A stretch of 64,000 bases of DNA from contig NZ_MVIH01000003.1 of assembly GCF_002086695.1 (NCBI RefSeq), positions 372,001 to 436,000 on the forward strand. The letters are read 5' to 3'. Below are positions 53,903-61,270 of this stretch, one piece after another. The stretch is from Mycolicibacterium rhodesiae. Its GTDB lineage: Bacteria; Actinomycetota; Actinomycetes; Mycobacteriales; Mycobacteriaceae. The notes beneath the pieces are model-generated. The model searched no databases. It had not been told where the DNA came from and was given only the letters and a program-made list of their open reading frames with translations. A program made the position numbers and the translations under genes. The stretch's first letter is position 1. The number at the start of each line of letters is the position of its first letter.

Positions 53903-56900
53903 GTGGGGGAGATGCATTCTGGGATCTACGAAGTACTCATTACCGAGGAGCTGCATGCTCAGCTCGGCTCACTTGGACCTCAAGCCCAAAGACGCTCGCT
54001 GCACACGGCTGAGGCCGCGGACCGCATCGCGCTACATCTGAGTCGCGAAATCGAGCGGTCGCTTACGTCCGTGACCGATAGCGACCGAGTTGAGGTCGGA
54101 ATTCAGGTCGCGCGTGACCTGATTGCTCGACTCGCCGAGATCGTTCGGCAGGCCGACACCTCCGCAGCCCCGGTCGAGCCGGCTGAGGTGCTGCACGCGA
54201 TCCTTGAACGACGGCCTGACGGTACCGCTCAGCCGATTGCCGAACCACTCATCCCGCTCCTCGATTCCACACTGCTCACTAACGCTCCCGGTGAGCCCGG
54301 TCTGCTCAACCAGATTGGCGCTGAGATCGAGTCGGCCGACGGCATCGACGTGGTGATGGCCTTCATCCGCCGCAGCGGTATCAACCCGCTGCTGGCGCGT
54401 CTTCGCCGTCACTGTGAACGCGGCCGTCCGCTGCGCGTCCTTACCACCATCTACACCGGTTCCACCGAGCGTGCCGCGCTCGACCAACTCGCCGCTCTGG
54501 GTGCAGACGTCCGCGTCTCTTACGACGTCAGCACTACCCGGCTGCACGCTAAGGCGTGGGTGTTCCACCGCCGCTCGGGCTTCTCGACCGCCTACGTGGG
54601 TTCGTCGAACTTGACCCATTCGGCCCAAGTTACTGGGCTTGAGTGGAACATTCGAGCCTCCTCGGCGCGCAACCCCGACATCCTCATGAAGTTCGAGGCG
54701 GTGTTTGAAAGCTATTGGCAAAGTTCCGATTTCGTTGCTTACAACAATGAGGAGTTCGACAAGCGCGCTGACCGGGTCGACACCGGTCCCGCGATTGTCC
54801 TCAGTCCCATCGAGATCCGTCTCGAACCGTTCCAGGAGCGCCTGCTCGAACAGATCGCGGTATCTCGTGGCCGCGGCCATCACCGCAATCTGCTCGTTGC
54901 CGCCACTGGCACGGGCAAGACTGTGATGGCTGCGGTCGACTACGGGCGTTTACGTGACGAGTTGCCGCGCTCTCGCTTGCTGTTCGTCGCGCATCGCAAC
55001 GAGATCCTCGACCAGAGCATGGCCACCTTCCGCCACGCGTTGCGCGACGCGTCGTTTGGCGAGAAGTGGATCAGCGGGTCGCGCCCTCAACGCTTCGAGC
55101 ACGTCTTCGCCTCGATTCAGAGCCTGAACGCCGCCAGCTTCGACGACCTGCCGCCCGATCACTTTGACGTGGTAATCGTTGACGAGTTCCACCACGCAGC
55201 GGCGCCGTCATACAGCAGCCTGCTTGACCACGTCCAACCCCACGAACTCCTCGGCCTGACAGCCACGCCCGAACGCAGCGACGGGCTGTCCATACTGCAC
55301 TGGTTCGACGACCGCATCGCTGCCGAATTGCGGCTTTGGGACGCTATCGACCAGCAGCGGCTCTCGCCATTCATGTATTTCGGCATCCACGACGGGCTCG
55401 ACCTGACCGACATCCCGTGGCGCCGCGGCCAGGGCTACGACATCGACGCTCTAAGCAACCTTTACACCAGCACCGACGCCTGGGCTCGTACCGTTCTGCA
55501 GGAAGTGCTGCGACTCGCAGAGGAGCCAGGTGCCATGCGTGCCCTTGGCTTCTGCGTCAGTATCGACCACGCCCAGTTCATGGCTAAGCACTTCAACCAG
55601 CACGGTGTTCGTGCTGTAGCGGTGTGGGGCGACAGCTCGCGCGTGGAGCGCGCAGCGGCCCTGAAAGACCTTGCCAGCGGCAGAATCCGTGCCGTTTTCT
55701 CCGTCGATCTGTTCAACGAGGGTGTCGACGTGCCGGCGGTGGACACCGTGCTCATGCTGCGCCCCACCGAGAGCCCGACCCTGTTCCTTCAGCAGCTCGG
55801 CCGTGGTTTGCGCCGCTCGGCGGGCAAGACATTTTGCACTGTGCTGGACTTCGTGGGCACGCATCGACGTGAATTCCGGTTTGACCGTCGCTACCGCGCC
55901 CTTCTTGGTGGCACTCGTCGCGACATAGAACGGGCAGTGCAGCAAGGCTTTCCATTCCTGCCTGCCGGCTGCTACATGCAGCTGGACGAAGAGGCGTCGG
56001 AGATCGTGCTGCGCAGCCTGCGGGAGGCGATTCCCTCGCGCTGGCCCGCTCGCGTTGAGGAACTGCGAATCGTCCATAGGGCCTATCCCGACGTCACGCT
56101 GTCCGGGTATCTGGAGGAATCCGGACTCGATCTGCCCGATGTGTACGACGGCTCACGGGGATGGTCGGATCTGTGCGAGGCCGCCGGAGTGCCGACCGCG
56201 CCGGCGGGAGCTCATGAGAAGCCGCTGCGCAAGGCGTTAGGCCGTCTGCTGCACGTTGACGACGACGAGCGAATATACATATACCGGAGCCTTCTCGAAT
56301 CATCAAGCCCACCTGTGGTTTTAACGATGCCGAAGCGGCAGCAACGCCTGGTACGCATGCTCGTCGCCAGCCTGAGTGATCAGGTGCTGACGAAGGAGCA
56401 CTCGGTGCAGGACGGCGTCGACCTTCTCTGGAGCCACCCACAAGTCCGCGCGGAGCTCCGCCAACTCCTGATTGAGCTCGATGACCGGGTCGATCACTTG
56501 CACGGCCCGCTCGCGGGTCATCCCGATGTCCCGCTGCAGGTGCACGCCCGCTATACGCGCATTGAGATCCTCGCTGCCTGCGGCATCGGGGCTGCGGCTA
56601 CAGCACCGCCGTGGCGGGAGGGTGTCTACGAAGCCAAGGAGGCCAATGCCGAACTGCTGGCGTTCACGCTCGACAAGAGCAGCGGCGCGTTTTCGCCCAC
56701 CACCCGCTACCGCGATTACGCCATCAGCCCCACGCTCGTCCACTGGGAGAGCCAGTCGACGACACGGGCCGATAGCGATACGGGTCTGCGATATCGGCAC
56801 CACGAACGCGACGGACGCTCGATCATGCTGTTCAGCCGGCTGCGCGCCGACGATCGCGCATTTTGGTTTCTCGGTCCGGCCACTTATCGCAGCCACGAAG

Positions 56901-56986
56901 GCGAGAAGCCGATGGCGATCACCTGGGAGCTGCATAGCCCCTTGCCTGGAGATCTATATCAAGCGTTTGCAGCTGCCGTCGCGTGA
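53903..56986 (+). CDS. PLD-nuclease / SF2 helicase / DUF3427 fusion protein
   Basis: The 1027-residue cytoplasmic protein has an N-terminal helical region (~1-125), a phospholipase-D-type domain (~125-280) with one HxK motif (RLHAKAWV, 214-221) and GSSN (233-236), an SF2 helicase core, and a C-terminal DUF3427 domain (~880-1027, YTRIEILAACGIGAA to EKPMAITWEL). Helicase motifs are AATGTGKT (333-340), VDEFHHA (DEFH, 427-430), LTATPERSD (452-460) and LQQLGRGLRRS. Similar fusions occur widely in accessory regions and may act on DNA during repair or defence. The start is GTG 53903; ATG 53912 is possible. TATGGT 6 nt before the GTG suggests a leaderless transcript. A tiny ORF follows 54 bp downstream. 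Confidence 0.88.
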   Translation: MGEMHSGIYEVLITEELHAQLGSLGPQAQRRSLHTAEAADRIALHLSREIERSLTSVTDSDRVEVGIQVARDLIARLAEIVRQADTSAAPVEPAEVLHAILERRPDGTAQPIAEPLIPLLDSTLLTNAPGEPGLLNQIGAEIESADGIDVVMAFIRRSGINPLLARLRRHCERGRPLRVLTTIYTGSTERAALDQLAALGADVRVSYDVSTTRLHAKAWVFHRRSGFSTAYVGSSNLTHSAQVTGLEWNIRASSARNPDILMKFEAVFESYWQSSDFVAYNNEEFDKRADRVDTGPAIVLSPIEIRLEPFQERLLEQIAVSRGRGHHRNLLVAATGTGKTVMAAVDYGRLRDELPRSRLLFVAHRNEILDQSMATFRHALRDASFGEKWISGSRPQRFEHVFASIQSLNAASFDDLPPDHFDVVIVDEFHHAAAPSYSSLLDHVQPHELLGLTATPERSDGLSILHWFDDRIAAELRLWDAIDQQRLSPFMYFGIHDGLDLTDIPWRRGQGYDIDALSNLYTSTDAWARTVLQEVLRLAEEPGAMRALGFCVSIDHAQFMAKHFNQHGVRAVAVWGDSSRVERAAALKDLASGRIRAVFSVDLFNEGVDVPAVDTVLMLRPTESPTLFLQQLGRGLRRSAGKTFCTVLDFVGTHRREFRFDRRYRALLGGTRRDIERAVQQGFPFLPAGCYMQLDEEASEIVLRSLREAIPSRWPARVEELRIVHRAYPDVTLSGYLEESGLDLPDVYDGSRGWSDLCEAAGVPTAPAGAHEKPLRKALGRLLHVDDDERIYIYRSLLESSSPPVVLTMPKRQQRLVRMLVASLSDQVLTKEHSVQDGVDLLWSHPQVRAELRQLLIELDDRVDHLHGPLAGHPDVPLQVHARYTRIEILAACGIGAAATAPPWREGVYEAKEANAELLAFTLDKSSGAFSPTTRYRDYAISPTLVHWESQSTTRADSDTGLRYRHHERDGRSIMLFSRLRADDRAFWFLGPATYRSHEGEKPMAITWELHSPLPGDLYQAFAAAVA

Positions 56987-57040
56987 CATTGCGGATATGG
57001 TCGCGCCGACGTCGGCAGAAGAATACCTCCGGGTGGTCGA

Positions 57041-57205
57041 ATGATCGCGATAACTAAGCAATTCGACGATGAGGTTCTCGAGCGAGTCTGCGCGGCAGTA
57101 CAAGTAGGCGACGTGATTTCAACGCTGGGAATTTCACGACCCAACTGGGTAACTGGCATCCGCGAGGAAGGCATCCTTGTCGAAACGTGCGTTCTCGACA
57201 GCTAG
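57041..57205 (+). CDS. 54-residue hypothetical protein after the helicase gene
   Basis: This frame (MIAITKQFDDEVLERVCAAV at the start, ending ILVETCVLDS) is too short for a standard ORF cut-off but has protein-like composition. Its ATG overlaps, as ATGA, the end of another frame whose last residues are PTSAEEYLRVVE, also protein-like. Both may be parts of a small regulator of the helicase gene or remnants of a larger decayed gene. No motif recognised. The following 110 bp up to the vapC stop show nothing I can identify. Confidence 0.4.
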   Translation: MIAITKQFDDEVLERVCAAVQVGDVISTLGISRPNWVTGIREEGILVETCVLDS

Positions 57206-57315
57206 GCTCGGGGCCACAGCTCGTACCGGCATGGATGATTAGTCGTGCGTGGCACCATTTGTGCGAGCATGGGCAGCTCAGCCAGTGGGTTTCGTTGCGG
57301 CGCAGCTCTTCATCA

Positions 57316-57711
57316 TTACACTGCCACTACGCGAACCAGATCCCCGAGACCTGCGAAGTCATCCGCATTGCGGGTGTACAGGTCAAGACCATGGGCGTGT
57401 GCAGTAGCAGCTATCAGCAGATCTGCGAATCGGCTGCGGGGTTTGCGACCTTCGCTGATGACGGCCGCAACGACGAGGCCGTAGCTGCGAGCAGCCCTGT
57501 CGTCGAACGGGATTGGCGCCATCAGAGATTCGATCTCCTGCAGCCTTGATTGGCGTTTGGCGGCTTCTACCGCCGTACTCGCCAGGAGGGGGCCGGCGGC
57601 CAGCTCGGCTGCGGTGATGGCCGAAATTGCCATCTCGTCCGGTAGCTTGTCGGCGACGGCCGGATCGTGCCAGTCGATCACCACAGATGTGTCGAGCAGG
57701 CCGGCCGCCAT
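57316..57711 (-). CDS. vapC: VapC-type PIN-domain toxin
   Basis: The 131-residue product is a PIN-domain ribonuclease: LLDTSVVID at the N-terminus (Asp7), SAITAAELAAG (Glu36), RFADLLIAATA (Asp97) and TRNADDFAGL (Asp117/118). All four acidic metal ligands are present, so it should be an active toxin that cleaves RNA, probably tRNA or rRNA. The ATG directly abuts the vapB stop. A Phd/VapB antitoxin gene precedes it. M. tuberculosis has vapBC3 near menB, but here the module lies far away, so it is not an obvious orthologue. Confidence 0.9.
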   Translation of the reverse strand: MAAGLLDTSVVIDWHDPAVADKLPDEMAISAITAAELAAGPLLASTAVEAAKRQSRLQEIESLMAPIPFDDRAARSYGLVVAAVISEGRKPRSRFADLLIAATAHAHGLDLYTRNADDFAGLGDLVRVVAV

Positions 57712-57960
57712 CTACACACTCTGATCGATCGCGGCGTCGAGGTCCTGACGAAACTGGTCAGGGTCGATCCGAACACCCGCGACCGCGATACGTGCCAAGT
57801 CGTCGCGGCTGATGAACGTCTTGCGGGCGGACTGAATAGGGCGAAGCTCCGCGACCGGCTCCCCGCGGCGGGTGACGACGAACGTCTCACCCGCTGCCAC
57901 CGCATCCATGAGCTTCGCGTTCTCGTTGCGCAGCTCGCGTTGCGGAATCGTCCTGGCCAT
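57712..57960 (-). CDS. vapB: VapB antitoxin (Phd/YefM family)
   Basis: The 82-residue product has the Phd-family N-terminus TIPQRELRNENAKLMDAVAAGETFVVTRRGEPVAELRP, a DNA-binding dimer, and a charged C-terminal tail (DPDQFRQDLDAAIDQ) that should cover the toxin active site. The stop TAG lies immediately before the vapC ATG. Half-sites TGTAGC/GCTACA lie in its promoter, consistent with autorepression. A TACACT box 7 nt before the ATG suggests a leaderless message. Confidence 0.9.
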   Translation of the reverse strand: MARTIPQRELRNENAKLMDAVAAGETFVVTRRGEPVAELRPIQSARKTFISRDDLARIAVAGVRIDPDQFRQDLDAAIDQSV

Positions 57961-57967
57961 AGTGGCC

Positions 57968-57998
57968 AGTGTAGCGAGATGTGCTACACGGCGCTACA
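57968..57998. promoter_or_regulatory. vapBC operator-promoter with three GCTACA half-sites
   Basis: TGTAGC (57970-57975) and GCTACA (57983-57988) are inverted with a 7-bp spacer. A further GCTACA (57993-57998) repeats 10 bp on. On the minus strand TACACT (57968-57973) is a -10-like box 7 nt before the vapB ATG and overlaps the first half-site. Binding by VapB/VapBC is inferred. Confidence 0.6.
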
Positions 57999-58086
57999 TG
58001 TCCTTCGACGGGTCTGTCGTGCAACGGGCATCCGGCGAACCAGTGCCAGCTACGCTGGCTCGGCACCGACGAAAGGGAGACGCCCC

Positions 58087-58521
58087 ATGCGACTGTTCAT
58101 CACCGGAGTCGACGCCGACGGCAAGTCTTGCGTCGTCAGCAGTGACGAAGTCGAAATCAACTCAGTCGCACCCGGTTTCGGTATCGCGATTCCCTACAAC
58201 ACCACCCAGGCCCCGCCGCCGGCGCGTCCGGCGGGCAATGCCGACCTCATCGACCAGTACCTTGAGCCTGGCCATGTCCGCTGGATGGTCGTCGACCAAG
58301 GCGCCAACACCGAGACCCCCAAGCACCACACCGACACCCTCGATCTCGAGCTCGTGCTCAGCGGAAGCGTCGACCTCATCCTCGACGACGGGGCCCACCG
58401 CATCGAAGCCGGCGACCTGGTCCTCATGACCGGCGTCGATCATGCCTGGAAGGCTGGCCCCGACGGCTACCGCATGGCCGCTGTCCTCATCGGCACCCCA
58501 CCCCCGATTGATCTGGCGTAG
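58087..58521 (+). CDS. Cupin-fold protein
   Basis: The 144-residue product has a single cupin domain with HHTDTLDLELVLSGSVDLIL (His and Glu metal ligands) and GDLVLMTGVDHAWKAGPDG (motif 2). An N-terminal arm contains SVAPGFGIAIPYNTT. It may be an enzyme or a small-molecule binding protein; substrate unknown. ATG 58087 has GGGAG about 7 nt upstream. Divergent from vapB (126 bp) and convergent with the DUF4926 gene. Confidence 0.85.
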   Translation: MRLFITGVDADGKSCVVSSDEVEINSVAPGFGIAIPYNTTQAPPPARPAGNADLIDQYLEPGHVRWMVVDQGANTETPKHHTDTLDLELVLSGSVDLILDDGAHRIEAGDLVLMTGVDHAWKAGPDGYRMAAVLIGTPPPIDLA

Positions 58522-58601
58522 ATAACAGACACCGTCCAATGACGCTCGCCATGAAGCGAATTGGTGGACTGCCTAGAGCTTGAACTCGGGCTTAGAACAG
58601 G

Positions 58602-58817
58602 TTAGGTGTCGGCCCGCCAAGTGACTTCAACATCGTCATCTTTGAGAGTCACCAGCGCTTGGGTCACGCCGTCTTCGTCCGCGAACTCCACCTTATAGGC
58701 CGGCGGGAGCCCTGGATCTCGGTAGACCATTACGACCGTACCCTGAGCGCCGACAGCAAGGTCGTATTGCGGCAGCGGCCGCAGCAGGCGGACGACGTCG
58801 TTTTCCTGTGGGCTCAT
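58602..58817 (-). CDS. DUF4926 small protein
   Basis: The 71-residue product fits the DUF4926 pattern: ENDVVRLLRPLPQYDLAVGAQGTVVMVY then YKVEFADEDGVTQALVTLKDDDVE, a small beta-barrel of SH3 type. The domain is often seen near toxin-antitoxin or polymorphic-toxin genes, and a protective role is possible but unproven. ATG 58817 is the natural start. Convergent with the cupin gene (80 bp) and divergent from a secreted-protein gene (143 bp). Confidence 0.8.
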   Translation of the reverse strand: MSPQENDVVRLLRPLPQYDLAVGAQGTVVMVYRDPGLPPAYKVEFADEDGVTQALVTLKDDDVEVTWRADT

Positions 58818-58960
58818 ACCCCGCACTTCCTGATCGCTTCGTCGGAATCGCCGTGGCCAACCGGACCACACCATCAAACCGGTACCCTGCCGCTCGCATA
58901 ACCAGTGTTAGGGCGGCGTCGCCCCTAGACAACGCCGGTTGTCAGGCGAAAGAATTGCCT

Positions 58961-59539
58961 ATGCGCATGTGGCCAGGATTCGCGACGGCACTCATCGCGG
59001 CAGCCCTCACCGCGCCAATCGCCAACGCCGACAACCCAACCCCGTCGCTCCCGCAGTTCGTACCGCACGCCTCCGACTGGCAGCCCGACACAACCGTCTA
59101 TCCCTACAACCTCTGGCAGAACCGCGTCACCCCCGAGCAAGTCACCGCCATGCGCGACTCCTGCCAATGGTTCAACGCTCAGTACGACTCGCTGATGAGC
59201 CAAACGCTCGGCTTCCAACACTTCCTCGACAGCCAACACGACAACTGGCAAGCCCCCGGCGTCCAACAAACCGCCAATAACATCGAAGCCAACCTCGACC
59301 AGTCCGCAGCGTTCCTCGGCCCCCGCGCCCACACCCTCTTCATCGTGAATTACCCCGACCAGAGCGAGTATTCGCCTGTCTACAACGGGGATTCGATGTA
59401 CCACCTCTGGTATCAGCTCACCCAGATCAGCGACAACATGAAGCATCAGTTGCCCTCGGGTCAGCTCAACGCGCACATCGCCACCGTCAACGTCTACGGC
59501 ACCACCATCCGCGATTCCGGAGTGTGCGCCGGAGCCTGA
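58961..59539 (+). CDS. Secreted protein of unknown function
   Basis: The 192-residue product has a signal peptide (ATALIAAALTAPIANADNPT), then a mainly helical domain rich in Gln, Asn and Tyr (QVTAMRDSCQWFNAQYDSLM, TANNIEANLDQSAAFLGPRAHT, YHLWYQLTQISDNMKHQLPSG) with two Cys (DSCQW, SGVCAGA) that could join its ends. No family recognised. Co-oriented with the membrane protein gene that follows 22 bp downstream. Confidence 0.8.
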   Translation: MRMWPGFATALIAAALTAPIANADNPTPSLPQFVPHASDWQPDTTVYPYNLWQNRVTPEQVTAMRDSCQWFNAQYDSLMSQTLGFQHFLDSQHDNWQAPGVQQTANNIEANLDQSAAFLGPRAHTLFIVNYPDQSEYSPVYNGDSMYHLWYQLTQISDNMKHQLPSGQLNAHIATVNVYGTTIRDSGVCAGA

Positions 59540-59561
59540 CGCCAGGCCGTAGCCTCAAGCG

Positions 59562-60479
59562 GTGATGATCGGTGTCCTGGCCGCGCTGCTGGCGTGCGTC
59601 GGCTACGGCGTCTCCTCGGTGCTGCAGGCCTACGGCGCACGCCGATCAGCCGCCGCAGCCCGCGACCGCGGCGCGACCGGACACGTCACCGCCACCGGCG
59701 GTCCGACCCTGCGCTCCACCCTGCACGCCGCGGTCACCGCAGCGTTCATCATCGGAATCGTCCTGGACGTCGTCGGCTTCGTCGGCAGCGCGGTCTCGGC
59801 GCGGCTGATCCCACTGTTCCTGTCCCAGACCATCATCAGCGCCAACCTCGTCGTCACCGCGGTACTCGGGATCGCCGTCCTCGGCATCGGATTGCGCAGC
59901 CGCGACTGGATCGCCATCGTCGCGGTCATCGCCTCCCTGTTCGTGCTCGGCCTCGGCTCCGGTGAGCGCGGCGAGGTGGATCCCGACCGGCTTGTCCACT
60001 GGATCGTGCTGGCGGTGTCGGTGCTGATCCTGCTCGGCGGGATCGCACTCACCCGCATCCTCGGGTCCCGAAGCGCGGTCATGGCCGGGCTGATCGCCGG
60101 CGTGCTGTTCGGCATGCTCGCGATCGGTGTGCGCGTGCTCGATGGCGTTGAGCCGCTGCAACCATTGGTCGTGCTGGCCGACCCTGCCGCGTGGACGGTC
60201 GCCGTCGCCGGCATCGGCGGCTTCTACCTGCACACTGTGGCGCTGCAACTCGGCTCTGTGAACGGCGCGACCGCGGCACTCGTCGTCGGCGAGACGGTGG
60301 TGCCCGGAATCGTCGGCGTCGCGTTCCTCGGCGACAGCTCCCGGCCCGGACTCGGCTGGGCGGTGGCCCTCGGATTCGTCGGCGCCGTCGCCGGTGCGGT
60401 GGCCGTCGCTGTCTTCGGCGCTATCGGGCATCAAGCCGAGCCCGAAACCGAAGTGCCGCAGGCACTTGATTCCAAGTAG
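59562..60479 (+). CDS. Multi-pass (DMT/EamA-like) membrane protein
   Basis: The 305-residue product has about nine or ten hydrophobic helices in two related halves (for example GVLAALLACVGYGVSSVLQAYG and HTVALQLGSVNGATAALVVGETVVPGIVGVAFL), the plan of drug/metabolite transporters. A charged loop with a Arg/Asp-rich stretch lies after helix 1. The start codon is uncertain: GTG/ATG lie together at 59562-59565. Substrate unknown. Between it and the next antitoxin gene lie 57 bp with operator repeats. Confidence 0.8.
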   Translation: MMIGVLAALLACVGYGVSSVLQAYGARRSAAAARDRGATGHVTATGGPTLRSTLHAAVTAAFIIGIVLDVVGFVGSAVSARLIPLFLSQTIISANLVVTAVLGIAVLGIGLRSRDWIAIVAVIASLFVLGLGSGERGEVDPDRLVHWIVLAVSVLILLGGIALTRILGSRSAVMAGLIAGVLFGMLAIGVRVLDGVEPLQPLVVLADPAAWTVAVAGIGGFYLHTVALQLGSVNGATAALVVGETVVPGIVGVAFLGDSSRPGLGWAVALGFVGAVAGAVAVAVFGAIGHQAEPETEVPQALDSK

Positions 60480-60501
60480 CAGCAACCGTAGCGTCTCTCT
60501 A

Positions 60502-60536
60502 TGTAGAAATCTACCATTAACCGGTAGACTTCTACC
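60502..60536. promoter_or_regulatory. Two-site operator GTAGAnnTCTAC before the second toxin-antitoxin module
   Basis: GTAGA-aa-TCTAC (60503-60514) and GGTAGA-ct-TCTACC (60523-60536) are inverted repeats whose centres are 21 bp apart (two helical turns). The second ends one base before the antitoxin ATG (60537). TAGACT (60525-60530) inside it is a -10-like box 6 nt before the ATG, and TGTAGA (60502-60507) inside the first sits 17 bp further up as a weak -35. Repressor binding would block both promoter boxes. Confidence 0.75.
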
Positions 60537-60800
60537 ATGAGTCTGAACATCAAAAACCCACAGACGGTTGCGCTCGTCAGGGAACTCGCTCGGCGTACGG
60601 GACTTAGTCAGACGAGCGCCGTCGAAGAAGCGGTGCGCGCTAGGCTCGCCCAGGTCACCGCTGGCGAGGGCGGAGATACTCGACGCCAGAAGGTCGATGA
60701 CTTGCTCGCCGAACTGGATCGGTCGATCACCGCGCATCAGCGCAAATCGATTATGAAAGACCAAACCAACCTGTACGACGAGAACGGGCTGCCTGCGTGA
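60537..60800 (+). CDS. vapB: VapB-type antitoxin (PSK/Rv0623 family)
   Basis: The 87-residue product begins MSLNIKNPQTVALVRELARRTGLSQTSAVEEAVRARL, the ribbon-helix-helix-like N-terminus of the PF07704 antitoxin family, and ends in a flexible tail (SIMKDQTNLYDENGLPA) for toxin binding. There is no ribosome binding site, because the operator abuts the ATG; this fits a leaderless message. The stop overlaps the vapC GTG as GTGA. Confidence 0.92.
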   Translation: MSLNIKNPQTVALVRELARRTGLSQTSAVEEAVRARLAQVTAGEGGDTRRQKVDDLLAELDRSITAHQRKSIMKDQTNLYDENGLPA

Positions 60801-61195
60801 TAGTCGATACCTCGGCGATCGTGGCCATAGCGCTCAACGAGTCGGGGCGCGATCGGTTAGTCGAGGCGCTGATGGGTGCGGCCGAGCCGAAGATGTCCGC
60901 TGCCACGCTGGTCGAGGTGGCGGCGGTCCTCATGAGGCGACTGAAACCCGAAGATCTGCGACGTGTAGAGCGCCTCATCGACCAATTGGGCATCGTGACA
61001 GTGCCTTTCGATGCCGAGCAGGCTACGAATGCCGCACGCGCCTACCGAGAGTTCGGGCGCGGCAGCGGCCACCGTGCCAGCCTGAATCTGGGTGACTGCT
61101 ACTCCTACGCCCTTGCCTCGGTCACCGGTGAACCATTGCTGTTCGTCGGCGACGACTTCATTCATACGGACATCACCGCTGTTGCACTCGAATGA
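60797..61195 (+). CDS. vapC: VapC-type PIN-domain toxin
   Basis: The 132-residue product has the PIN-domain acidic residues MIVDTSAIVAI (Asp4), TLVEVAAVL (Glu40), LGDCYSYALA (Asp100) and FVGDDFIHTD (Asp119/120), so it should be an active ribonuclease. The GTG start overlaps the antitoxin stop by 4 bp. It is a different subfamily from the VapC at 57316-57711 (paired with a PSK-type rather than Phd-type antitoxin). Confidence 0.93.
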   Translation: MIVDTSAIVAIALNESGRDRLVEALMGAAEPKMSAATLVEVAAVLMRRLKPEDLRRVERLIDQLGIVTVPFDAEQATNAARAYREFGRGSGHRASLNLGDCYSYALASVTGEPLLFVGDDFIHTDITAVALE

Positions 61196-61270
61196 GATAT
61201 AGGATGCCCACGCCGCCACACTCGACAAAAGGCGACTGCGCGCAGACTCGTTATCGGGCACCATGATCAT

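Noticed and set aside
57187..57549. 120-residue plus-strand frame overlapping vapC
   Set aside because: More than half is antisense to the well-supported VapC gene; the unique part (57187-57315) is too short to call.
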